Assembly (NCBI GenBank): GCA_003521845.1
Contig: DPHB01000059.1
Coordinates: 20,686-27,151 of the forward strand
Direction: 5' to 3'
From: Oceanospirillaceae bacterium
GTDB lineage: Bacteria; Pseudomonadota; Gammaproteobacteria; Pseudomonadales; Balneatricaceae
Length of the DNA: 6,466 nt
Shown here: one piece after another, positions 1-5,827 of the stretch
Position numbering within the stretch: position 1 is the stretch's first letter
How the letters are laid out: every line of letters begins with the position of its first letter
Notes under the pieces: model-generated
The model's input: only the letters and a program-made list of their open reading frames with translations
Told to the model about the DNA's origin: nothing
Databases searched by the model: none
Position numbers and translations under genes: made by a program

Positions 1-38
1 CAAAAGGGCGCGGTCTGGTACCAGACCGCGCCCTTTTG
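1..38. repeat. 38-bp perfect palindrome at the window edge
   Basis: Bases 1-18 are the exact reverse complement of bases 21-38, with TA at the centre (axis between 19 and 20, inside GGTACC). The arms are GC-rich with AAAA/TTTT ends, so each strand would form a stem followed by TTTTG, like a short bidirectional intrinsic terminator. However, the palindrome lies inside an open reading frame whose recognisable homology ends at its axis, and it begins at the first base shown. A fold-back join at a contig end or a chimeric read is therefore a serious alternative. Confidence 0.85.
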
Positions 39-146
39 CATAGCATCTTTGATCATGCTACGGCTCAGTGGGCAGATGGCTTCTAGGGCGTCTATGGCCT
101 TTTGAGTACAGGATAGGGTTGTCGTGTATTGTTGAGCATCGTTCAT
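1..146 (-). CDS. Partial CDS, probable RluA-type RNA pseudouridine synthase (N-terminus)
   Basis: An open frame starts at ATG 146-144 and runs off the left edge after 48 codons. Residues 28-42 read SRSMIKDAMQKGAVW, which resembles the N-terminal S4-like stretch (LS-x-x-IKDAM-x-KGAVW) that I recall from gammaproteobacterial RluA-type pseudouridine synthases. These enzymes isomerise specific uridines in rRNA or tRNA. The catalytic domain lies outside the window. After Trp42 the sequence (YQTAPF) no longer resembles the family, and this point coincides with the axis of a perfect palindrome, so codons 43-48 may not be genuine. No Shine-Dalgarno sequence precedes the ATG, but the frame has no nearby upstream ATG. 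The gene follows prpF on the same strand after a 203-bp gap filled with repeats, so it is probably a separate transcription unit. Calling it a pseudouridine synthase rests on a short motif recognised from memory. A genuine but unrelated small protein is possible. Confidence 0.55.
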   Translation of the reverse strand, partial: MNDAQQYTTTLSCTQKAIDALEAICPLSRSMIKDAMQKGAVWYQTAPF

Positions 147-152
147 AAGGGG

Positions 153-158
153 ATTATA
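153..158 (-). promoter_or_regulatory. Candidate -10 box (TATAAT) next to the start codon
   Basis: The minus strand reads TATAATCCCCTTATG, so a perfect -10 hexamer ends six bases before the start codon of the partial pseudouridine-synthase frame. A transcript starting seven bases after the hexamer would begin on the A of the ATG and be leaderless. This would fit the lack of a Shine-Dalgarno sequence. The hexamer at the usual 17-base spacing (TCTTAG) is a poor -35 and there is no TG extension, so the promoter call is weak. Confidence 0.25.
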
Positions 159-195
159 AACTAACTTACGGCCGACTAAGAGGGTTTTGTAAAGA

Positions 196-334
196 TAGAC
201 TGGCACTTTGGGGTCAGACCCCAAAGTACCAGTTTATACAAAATGGACAGACTAAACATAGTCCCATGTATCGGGCTTTGCAGCCTATACATAGGACTAT
301 ATTTATTGGGGTCTGACCCCAAAGTACCAGTCTA
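196..334. repeat. 139-bp nested inverted repeat, REP/REPIN-like (GGGGTCAGACCCC family)
   Basis: Bases 196-224 and 306-334 are inverted copies of 29 bp with one mismatch. The left copy sits inside its own 35-bp near-perfect palindrome (199-233, 17-bp arms around a single A, one mismatch). The right copy keeps only the inner palindrome TTGGGGTC-T-GACCCCAA (307-323), and its outer left half is replaced by A/T-rich sequence. A second independent hairpin (253-305) fills the middle. Paired, inverted palindromic units of this size look like REPINs or BIMEs mobilised by REP-associated tyrosine transposases. I recall GGGGTC-x-GACCCC motifs from such elements but cannot verify the family here, and no transposase is in the window. 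The element starts 16 bp downstream of the prpF stop, where it could act as an mRNA 3' end stabiliser or attenuator, although no U-tract follows on the minus strand. Confidence 0.75.
253..305. repeat. Inner hairpin of the nested repeat
   Basis: Bases 253-271 and 287-305 are inverted copies of 19 bp with two mismatches; the core ATAGTCC-x-ATGTAT pairs at 258-271 with 287-300. The 15-base loop contains GGCT and AGCC, which can extend the stem. With the outer arms this makes a two-level structure in which the whole 139-bp unit folds back on itself. Confidence 0.7.
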
Positions 335-349
335 GTATCACTTTTTTGC

Positions 350-1528
350 TTAAAAGCTGTCACCGGGGACGCGAACCCAACCTTCCATAAGGACGCGGGC
401 GCTGCGGCTCATGATGGCTTTTTTGGCTGTCCACTCACCGTTTACTTCGCTGGCTTCGGCACCGACGTTAAGGGTGCCGGATGGATGACCAAAACCGACG
501 TTAGTGCGTTGGCCACCGCCGGCAGCTAGGTTCACCAAGGTGCCAGGAATAGCCCCTGCGGTAGCAATAGCCACAGCAGCGGTACCCATCATGGCGTGGT
601 GTAGCTTACCCATGGACAAGGCACGGACACACAGATCAATATCGTCCGTGGTTACCTGCTTGCCACTTGATGAGGTGTAGTTGGTTGCTGGTGCAACAAA
701 CGCCACCTTTGGCGTGTGCTGGCGTGTTATGGCTTCGGATACATCTGTAATCAAGCCCATCTTAATGGCACCGTGGGCGCGGATGGTTTCAAAACGTGTC
801 AGAGCAGCATCATCGTTGTTAATGGCGTCTTGCAGTTCTGTGCCTGTATAACCAATTTCCTCGGCGTTTAAGAAGATGGTTGGGATACCTGCATTGATCA
901 TGGTGGCCTTGAAGGTCCCTACTCCCGGTACTTCTAGGTCATCGACTAGGTTGCCGGTGGGGAACATAGATCCGTCACCGTCAGCTGGGTCGTGGAATTC
1001 TACCTGCACTTCGGCGGCTGGAAATGTCACACCGTCTAACTCAAAATCACCAGTTTCTTGCACTTCGCCATTGGTCATGGGGACGTGGGCAACGATGGTC
1101 TTTTTGATGTTGGCTTGCCAGATACGCACAGTAGCGAAACCGTTGTCCGGTATACGCTCTGCTGCTACCAGGCCACTGCTGATAGCGAATGCGCCTACAG
1201 CGGCAGTTAGGTTACCGCAGTTACCACTCCAGTCAACGAAAGCACGATCAATAGCCACCTGACCAAACAGGTAGTCTACGTCGTGATCGGCAACGCTTGG
1301 TGCCGACAAGATAACGGTTTTACTAGTACTGGAGGTTGCCCCACCCATACCGTCAGTTTGCTTGCCATAGGGATCTGGGGAGCCGATAACGCGTAACAAT
1401 AGGTTGTCACGGGCTTCGCCTGCTACCTGACAGGATTCAGGTAGATCAGTAAGGTTAAAGAATACGCCCTTACTGGTGCCGCCACGCATGTAGGTAGCGG
1501 GTACTTTTACTTGAGGAACAAAACTCAT
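350..1528 (-). CDS. prpF: 2-methylaconitate cis-trans isomerase PrpF
   Basis: This 392-residue protein has the usual PrpF length. It interconverts 2-methyl-trans-aconitate and 2-methyl-cis-aconitate, passing the AcnD product to aconitase in the cytosolic methylcitrate cycle. PrpF has two related halves of the diaminopimelate-epimerase fold. The N-terminal half carries PATYMRGGTSKGVFF (10-24), PDPYGKQTDGMGGATSSTSK (51-70) and the SGNCGN motif (101-106). The C-terminal half carries RALSMGKLHHAMMGTAAVA (302-320) and GGGQRTNVGFGHPSG (337-351). Lys70 and Cys104 match the active-site lysine and conserved cysteine described in the Shewanella enzyme (Lys73 and Cys107, both offset by three). The start is supported by AAGGAG (1535-1540), six bases before the ATG. 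It is the last prp gene and lies 326 bp downstream of acnD, much farther than usual, because two repeat elements occupy the gap. The frame is intact. Confidence 0.96.
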   Translation of the reverse strand: MSFVPQVKVPATYMRGGTSKGVFFNLTDLPESCQVAGEARDNLLLRVIGSPDPYGKQTDGMGGATSSTSKTVILSAPSVADHDVDYLFGQVAIDRAFVDWSGNCGNLTAAVGAFAISSGLVAAERIPDNGFATVRIWQANIKKTIVAHVPMTNGEVQETGDFELDGVTFPAAEVQVEFHDPADGDGSMFPTGNLVDDLEVPGVGTFKATMINAGIPTIFLNAEEIGYTGTELQDAINNDDAALTRFETIRAHGAIKMGLITDVSEAITRQHTPKVAFVAPATNYTSSSGKQVTTDDIDLCVRALSMGKLHHAMMGTAAVAIATAGAIPGTLVNLAAGGGQRTNVGFGHPSGTLNVGAEASEVNGEWTAKKAIMSRSARVLMEGWVRVPGDSF

Positions 1529-1587
1529 TTTGTTCTCCTTTTTGTTTTAATTAGTAGGTTTTGACAGTGCTACTTAGCTAGCTGGTG

Positions 1588-1681
1588 TGGTCTGTGTGGT
1601 TCGAGCAGGCCTGAGGCATGGATGCCGAAGAGGAGCCCCCAGGGATGGGTTTACGGCGTCCTGATCGAGCCACACAGACCA
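1588..1681 (+). repeat. 94-nt structured intergenic element, copy B
   Basis: The outer arms 1588-1609 and 1660-1681 pair over 22 bp with two mismatches (arm ends TGGTCTGTGTGG and CCACACAGACCA). Inside is a small hairpin, GGCAT-GG-ATGCC (1615-1626), followed by CGAAG. Just before the closing arm is a 24-base block (1640-1663) containing TTTACGGCGTCCTG. This block is 18/24 identical to the corresponding block in copy A on the other strand. The layout (outer stem, inner hairpin, GGATG...TTTACGGCGT block, outer stem) is the same in both copies. I recall similar ACGGCGTCC intergenic repeats in marine gammaproteobacterial genomes, but this is unverified. Confidence 0.7.
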
Positions 1682-1701
1682 TGCCAGCGGCGACACTGGC
1701 A
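1682..1701. repeat. Short perfect hairpin between the two 94-nt elements
   Basis: TGCCAG (1682-1687) pairs exactly with CTGGCA (1696-1701) across an eight-base loop. It directly abuts the end of copy B. There is no U-tract, so it is not a terminator. It may be part of the repeat array or chance. Confidence 0.5.
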
Positions 1702-1728
1702 CAATCGTCAAATTCACCGCGGTAGACA

Positions 1729-1822
1729 CTTGGTCTATCCATTGCAGAACGCCGTGAATACGTCCATGTAGGCTTCGCAGCGGCTTCCCTGCCGCTGAGG
1801 ATCTGCAATTGGTTAGACCAAG
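1729..1822 (-). repeat. 94-nt structured intergenic element, copy A (inverted relative to B)
   Basis: The outer arms 1729-1748 and 1802-1822 pair (CTTGGTCTA...CC-ATTGCAGA) with one mismatch and one bulged base. The inner hairpin is a perfect 7-bp stem, CAGCGGC/GCCGCTG (1778-1784 with 1791-1797), with a 6-base loop. On the minus strand the block at 1768-1745 (CATGGACG...TTCACGGCGTTCTG) matches copy B at 18 of 24 positions. The total length equals that of copy B, and the hairpin and conserved block sit at nearly the same offsets. The stems have different sequences from those of copy B but remain paired. Confidence 0.7.
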
Positions 1823-1854
1823 CGTCCTCCGCTAGCTTTGCCGTCCGTTGTGGA

Positions 1855-4458
1855 TTAAGCGTTGCCAGCCAAAAAGTCTTGAGCGAAGCGCTGCAATACA
1901 CCACCAGCACCGTATACGGATACTTCTTCGGCCGTGTCTAGACGACAGGTTACTGTCACTTCTACACGTTCGCCATTAGCACGGTTAATGATCAAAGTAA
2001 GATCTGCACGTGGCGCAATGTCACCTTCTACGTCGAAGGTTTCAGTGCCGTCGATGCCGTAGGTTTCACGAGTTTCGCCAGCCTTAAATTCAAGTGGCAA
2101 TACACCCATACCGACTAGGTTGGTACGGTGAATACGCTCAAAGCCTTCGGCGACGATGGTTTCTACACCTGCAAGACGTACACCTTTGGCAGCCCAGTCT
2201 CTGGATGAACCCTGACCATAGTCGGCACCAGCGACAATGATTAGTGGTTGCTTGCGCTCCATGTAGGTTTCAATGGCTTCCCACATACGCATGGTCTGGC
2301 CTTCTGGCTCCACACGAGCCAAGGAACCTTGGGTTACTTCACCGGCGTCGTCACGACACATTTCGTTAAGCAGCTTAGGGTTAGCAAAGGTTGCTCGTTG
2401 CGTAGTTAGGTGATCCCCCCTATGCGTAGCGTAGGAGTTGTAGTCTTCCTCTGGTAGTCCCATCTTGTGCAGGTATTCACCGGCGGCACTAGTACCCAAA
2501 ATGGCATTGGATGGCGACAAGTGGTCGGTGGTGATGTTGTCACCTAATACCGCCAAAGGTCGCATGCCCTTCATGGTACGTTCGCCAGCCAAGGCACCTT
2601 CCCAATATGGCGGACGACGGATGTAAGTGCTCTGGGCACGCCAGTCGTACAGTGGGCTCTCGGCTTGTTCTGCTGTACCTAGATCGAACATAGGAATGTA
2701 GATTTCGTTAAATTGTTCCGGCTTAACGCTGGTCTTCACGATAGCGTCGATCTCTTCGTCGGAAGGCCAGATGTCCAGCAAACGAATGTCGTTGCCGTTT
2801 TGGTCTTGGCCCAAGACATCCTTTTCGATGTCAAAGCGCATGGTACCGGCAATGGCGTAGGCCACTACCAATGGTGGTGAAGCCAAGAAGGCTTGCTTAG
2901 CGTATGGGTGAATACGACCATCAAAGTTACGGTTACCAGACAATACCGCTGTGGAGTACAGGTCACGGTCGATGATTTCTTGCTGGATCTTTGGATCCAA
3001 AGCACCACTCATGCCGTTACATGTAGTACAAGCATAACCGACGATACCAAAGCCCATTTGTTCCAATTCTGCCAGTAAGCCGGCGTCTTCAAGATACAAG
3101 CGAGCCACCTTAGAACCTGGAGCAAAGGAAGACTTAACCCAAGGCTTGCGTACTAGGCCCAACTCGTTAGCACGCTTGGCCACTAGGCCTGCGGCTACCA
3201 CGTTACGTGGGTTAGACGTATTGGTACAAGAGGTAATGGCCGCAATGATTACTGCGCCATCTGGCATCAGGCCTGCCGCTTCTTCGGCTTGTGCCTTGTC
3301 TAGGTCTACGGCGATGCCACGTTCAGCCAAAGCTGAAGTCGGCAAGCGACGGTGTGGGTTAGACGGACCAGCCATGTTACGTACAACGGTGGATAGATCA
3401 AATTCAAGTACGCGTTCGTACTCGGCTTCCACCATGGCGTCTGCCCAAAGGCCTGTTTGCTTGGCATAGTCTTCTACTAACTTCACCTGGTCCGCTTCGC
3501 GTCCCGTCAGCTTTAAGTAATCGATGGTTTGTTCATCAATGTAGAACATACCCGCAGAAGCACCAAATTCGGGTGTCATGTTGGAAATGGTGGCACGGTC
3601 ACCAATGGTTAGGTCTTTAGCACCGTCACCAAAGAATTCCAAGTAGGCAGAAACCACACGTTGCTCACGCAGGAATTCAGTAATGGCCAATACCATGTCC
3701 GTAGCCGTGATCCCTGGTGCACGCTTACCAGTTAGCTTGACACCAATGATGTCCGGTAGGCGCATCATGGAGGCACGGCCTAACATGACGTTTTCGGCTT
3801 CTAAACCACCAACACCAATAGCAATAACACCCAAGGCATCAACGTGTGGTGTGTGGGAGTCGGTACCTACACAGGTATCAGGGAACGCGACACCGTCACG
3901 ATTTTGAATAACCGGAGACATTTTTTCCAAGTTAATCTGGTGCATGATGCCATTGCCGGCAGGAATCACGTCAACGTTTTCAAACGACGTTTTGGACCAC
4001 TCAATAAAGTGGAAACGGTCTTCGTTACGACGGTCTTCAATAGCGCGGTTCTTGTCAAAAGCTTCCGGGTCAAAACCCGCCGCTTCTACGGCTAGAGAAT
4101 GGTCAACGATCAACTGCGTAGGCACCACTGGGTTTACCTTAGCTGGGTCACCGCCTTGGTCGGCGATGGCATCACGTAGGCCGGCAAGGTCTACAAGTGC
4201 AGTCTGGCCCAAGATGTCATGACAAACAACACGGGCTGGGTACCAAGGAAAGTCGATGTCACGCTTACGGTCTATCAACTGGCCTAAGGCCGCGTTTAGG
4301 TCTTCTGGCGCACAACGGCGTACTAGCTGCTCGGCAAGTACTTTGGAAGTGTAAGGTAGTTTGGCGTAAGAGCCAGGGGTAATAGCTTCAACAGCCGTTT
4401 GCGTGTCGAAGAAGTCCAGGCTATGGCCTGGTAATGCTTTACGAAAATCTGTGTTCAT
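1855..4458 (-). CDS. acnD: Fe-S-dependent 2-methylcitrate dehydratase AcnD
   Basis: This 867-residue cytosolic aconitase-family enzyme dehydrates 2-methylcitrate to 2-methyl-trans-aconitate, which PrpF then isomerises. The AcnD/PrpF pair replaces PrpD in many gammaproteobacteria. The aconitase core spans about residues 60-560. The three [4Fe-4S] ligands are Cys411 (in TSCTNTSNP, 409-417) and Cys477 and Cys480 (in ACTTCNG, 476-482). Other family motifs are DTCVGTDSHTPHVDALGVIA (194-213), SGNRNFDGR (507-515), and, in the swivelling C-terminal domain, GDNITTDHLSPS (639-650), YGQGSSRDWAAKG (747-759) and EGFERIHRTNLVGMG (771-785). Its N-terminus (LPYTSKVLAEQLVRR, 34-48) and its pairing with prpF favour AcnD over AcnA. 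The start is supported by GAGGA (4463-4467), four bases before the ATG. It lies 191 bp downstream of prpC across a repeat. I see no frameshift or lost key residue. Confidence 0.96.
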   Translation of the reverse strand: MNTDFRKALPGHSLDFFDTQTAVEAITPGSYAKLPYTSKVLAEQLVRRCAPEDLNAALGQLIDRKRDIDFPWYPARVVCHDILGQTALVDLAGLRDAIADQGGDPAKVNPVVPTQLIVDHSLAVEAAGFDPEAFDKNRAIEDRRNEDRFHFIEWSKTSFENVDVIPAGNGIMHQINLEKMSPVIQNRDGVAFPDTCVGTDSHTPHVDALGVIAIGVGGLEAENVMLGRASMMRLPDIIGVKLTGKRAPGITATDMVLAITEFLREQRVVSAYLEFFGDGAKDLTIGDRATISNMTPEFGASAGMFYIDEQTIDYLKLTGREADQVKLVEDYAKQTGLWADAMVEAEYERVLEFDLSTVVRNMAGPSNPHRRLPTSALAERGIAVDLDKAQAEEAAGLMPDGAVIIAAITSCTNTSNPRNVVAAGLVAKRANELGLVRKPWVKSSFAPGSKVARLYLEDAGLLAELEQMGFGIVGYACTTCNGMSGALDPKIQQEIIDRDLYSTAVLSGNRNFDGRIHPYAKQAFLASPPLVVAYAIAGTMRFDIEKDVLGQDQNGNDIRLLDIWPSDEEIDAIVKTSVKPEQFNEIYIPMFDLGTAEQAESPLYDWRAQSTYIRRPPYWEGALAGERTMKGMRPLAVLGDNITTDHLSPSNAILGTSAAGEYLHKMGLPEEDYNSYATHRGDHLTTQRATFANPKLLNEMCRDDAGEVTQGSLARVEPEGQTMRMWEAIETYMERKQPLIIVAGADYGQGSSRDWAAKGVRLAGVETIVAEGFERIHRTNLVGMGVLPLEFKAGETRETYGIDGTETFDVEGDIAPRADLTLIINRANGERVEVTVTCRLDTAEEVSVYGAGGVLQRFAQDFLAGNA

Positions 4459-4472
4459 GTGTTCCTCGCTTT

Positions 4473-4493
4473 GAATTCAGGAGGTTAGAATTC
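4473..4493 (-). repeat. Small hairpin just upstream of the acnD ribosome-binding site
   Basis: Two GAATTC hexamers (4473-4478 and 4488-4493) flank a nine-base loop. Because GAATTC is self-complementary, the mRNA can fold into a 6-bp A/U-rich hairpin. On the minus strand the loop reads TAACCTCCT, which resembles an anti-Shine-Dalgarno sequence and lies five bases upstream of the acnD GAGGA. It may affect acnD translation or be chance. Confidence 0.35.
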
Positions 4494-4581
4494 GTCATTG
4501 CGAGCGAAGCAAAGCAATCTCTTTCAGCATAGTACTTTGCCTAGTAAAGGTTGCCGCGTCGCTTCGCTCCTCGCAATGACG
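4493..4581. repeat. CGTCATTGCGAG-type inverted repeat
   Basis: The left arm CGTCATTGCGAG-CGAAGC (4493-4510) is the inverted copy of 4561-4581, apart from a three-base insertion in the right arm. Pairing continues imperfectly inward (AGCAATC with GGTTGCC), and CTTT/AAAG (4521-4524 with 4546-4549) closes the tip. CGTCATTGCGAG...GAAGCAATCT is a motif I know as a very widespread dispersed intergenic repeat in bacteria; its mobilising enzyme is not in this window. It sits between prpC and acnD and would fold in the operon mRNA. Confidence 0.8.
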
Positions 4582-4615
4582 GATTTTTGGATCTATCGCT
4601 CGCAACAACGGTGAG

Positions 4616-4631
4616 CAATGCCCCCGCATTG
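4616..4631 (-). repeat. Short perfect hairpin downstream of prpC
   Basis: CAATGC (4616-4621) pairs exactly with GCATTG (4626-4631) around a four-base loop, which is GGGG in the mRNA. It starts 18 bases after the prpC stop codon. No U-run follows, so it is a poor terminator. It could slow 3' decay of the upstream mRNA or be part of a degenerate repeat. Confidence 0.45.
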
Positions 4632-4649
4632 ACGAGGGATAATAGCTAG

Positions 4650-5774
4650 TTAGCCACGATCTTCAATGGCAACCCAATCAGACTTCTCAGGACCTGTGTA
4701 GTCTGCAGAAGGACGAATGATACGGTTGTTAGCACGTTGTTCCATGACGTGTGCAGCCCAACCTGTCAAACGCGACATGACAAAGATAGGTGTGAACAAC
4801 TTGGTAGGAATACCCATGAAGTTGTAAGCTGAAGCATGGAAGAAGTCAGCATTACAGAACAACTTCTTCTCACGCCACATAACGGCTTCAACACGTTCAG
4901 ACACAGAATAAAGTACGCTATCGCCAACGGATGCAGCCAATTTTTCAGACCATTGCTTGATGATGGCGTTGCGTGGATCAGACTCGCGATAGATGGCGTG
5001 ACCAAAGCCCATGATCTTGTCCTTACGCGCCAGCATGCCCATGATAGCGGCTTCGGCTTCGTCAGCAGAGCTCCACTGTTGGATCATATCCATAGCGGCT
5101 TCGTTAGCGCCACCGTGCAATGGACCACGTAGGGAGCCGATTGCGCCAGTGATGCAAGAGTGCATGTCAGACAAGGTAGAAGCACAAACACGGCCAGTAA
5201 AGGTAGAAGCGTTAAATTCGTGTTCTGCGTACAAGATCAAGGAAGCGTTCATTACTTGTGCATGCAATTCACTTGGCTTTTCGTCGTGCAGCATGTGCAA
5301 GAAATAAGAGCCAATGCCGTCATCGTCAAGCTGGGTATCGATACGTACGCCGTCATGGCTGAAACGATACCAGTAGCAGATGATGGCTGGGAACAAGGCT
5401 AATAGACGGTCTGTAGCATCTTGCTGCTCAGAAAAATCGGCTTCAGTTTCCAAGTTACCCAACATGGAACAACCCGTACGCATTACGTCCATTGGGTGAG
5501 CATTGGCTGGAATCTGTTCCAAAACTGTTTTCAGTGCTTCAGGCAAGCTGCGCATGCCCTTAAGCTTGGCAATATAAGCGTCTAGTTCGGCTTGAGTTGG
5601 TAGCGCGCCCTTAAGTAGCAAGTGCGCGACTTCTTCAAAGCTAGCCTTTTCAGCTAGTTCACTCATGTCATACCCGCGGTAGGTTAAGCCAGCGCCAGTT
5701 TTGCCAACGGTACAAAGGGCTGTTTCACCGGCGGATTGACCACGTAGGCCAGCACCTGATAATTGCTTAGTCAT
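4650..5774 (-). CDS. prpC: 2-methylcitrate synthase PrpC
   Basis: This 374-residue protein is a citrate-synthase-family enzyme that condenses propionyl-CoA with oxaloacetate to give 2-methylcitrate and CoA, the entry step of the cytosolic cycle. Its length fits the short PrpC type and is well below that of hexameric GltA (about 427). The catalytic residues are present: His220 in GPLHGGANEA (217-226), His259 in GFGHAIYR (256-263) and Asp310 in CNADFFHASAY (307-317). The substrate-binding region LYAEHEFNASTFTGRV (181-196) and the C-terminal NNRIIRPSADYTGPE signature (349-363) are also typical. The start is supported by AAGGA (5783-5787), eight bases before the ATG, and by the family-like N-terminus GAGLRGQSAGETALCTVG (7-24). 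It follows prpB after 53 bp with no visible promoter or terminator, so the two are probably co-transcribed. Some residual citrate synthase activity is common in this family. Confidence 0.97.
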   Translation of the reverse strand: MTKQLSGAGLRGQSAGETALCTVGKTGAGLTYRGYDMSELAEKASFEEVAHLLLKGALPTQAELDAYIAKLKGMRSLPEALKTVLEQIPANAHPMDVMRTGCSMLGNLETEADFSEQQDATDRLLALFPAIICYWYRFSHDGVRIDTQLDDDGIGSYFLHMLHDEKPSELHAQVMNASLILYAEHEFNASTFTGRVCASTLSDMHSCITGAIGSLRGPLHGGANEAAMDMIQQWSSADEAEAAIMGMLARKDKIMGFGHAIYRESDPRNAIIKQWSEKLAASVGDSVLYSVSERVEAVMWREKKLFCNADFFHASAYNFMGIPTKLFTPIFVMSRLTGWAAHVMEQRANNRIIRPSADYTGPEKSDWVAIEDRG

Positions 5775-5827
5775 AATATGTGTCCTTATATAAATCTTGT
5801 CTAAAATTTTGTTTGTGTAGCGGCGTT

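Larger units (their letters stand above)
1529..1854. other. 326-bp acnD-prpF spacer filled with structured repeats
   Basis: No gene is supported here. The spacer holds two 94-nt dyad-symmetric elements in opposite orientation (1588-1681 and 1729-1822), a short perfect hairpin between them (1682-1701), an unstructured stretch of about 30 bases after acnD, and the prpF ribosome-binding region. I saw no clear promoter on the minus strand and no intrinsic terminator with a U-tract, so prpF is probably still transcribed with the operon through these structures. A 110-codon minus-strand frame across the spacer overlaps the acnD 3' end out of frame and is made largely of the repeats, so it is not annotated. 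Confidence 0.8.

Noticed and set aside
307..323. GGGGTC-T-GACCCC hairpin as an intrinsic terminator for prpF
   Set aside because: No U-tract follows on the minus strand. The T-run at 342-347 lies on the wrong side for prpF and is well separated from the stem.
876..1262. Plus-strand open frames opposite prpF, acnD and prpC (for example 876-1262, 3146-3469, 4836-5132)
   Set aside because: They lie antisense to well-supported genes and have no recognisable domains. They are shadows of the coding strand.
1560..1590. Plus-strand TTGACA near 1561 as a promoter
   Set aside because: No -10-like hexamer follows at a normal spacing, and no plus-strand gene lies downstream.
1578..1910. A 110-codon minus-strand open frame between acnD and prpF
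   Set aside because: It overlaps the acnD 3' end in another frame, is made mostly of the two 94-nt repeat elements, and its translation shows no recognisable domain.
1855..4458. Housekeeping aconitase AcnA instead of AcnD
   Set aside because: Length, N-terminal sequence and position between prpC and prpF all match AcnD. AcnA is longer and not usually in this context.
4650..5774. Housekeeping citrate synthase GltA
   Set aside because: The protein is too short for GltA and carries the PrpC-type C-terminus, next to prpB.
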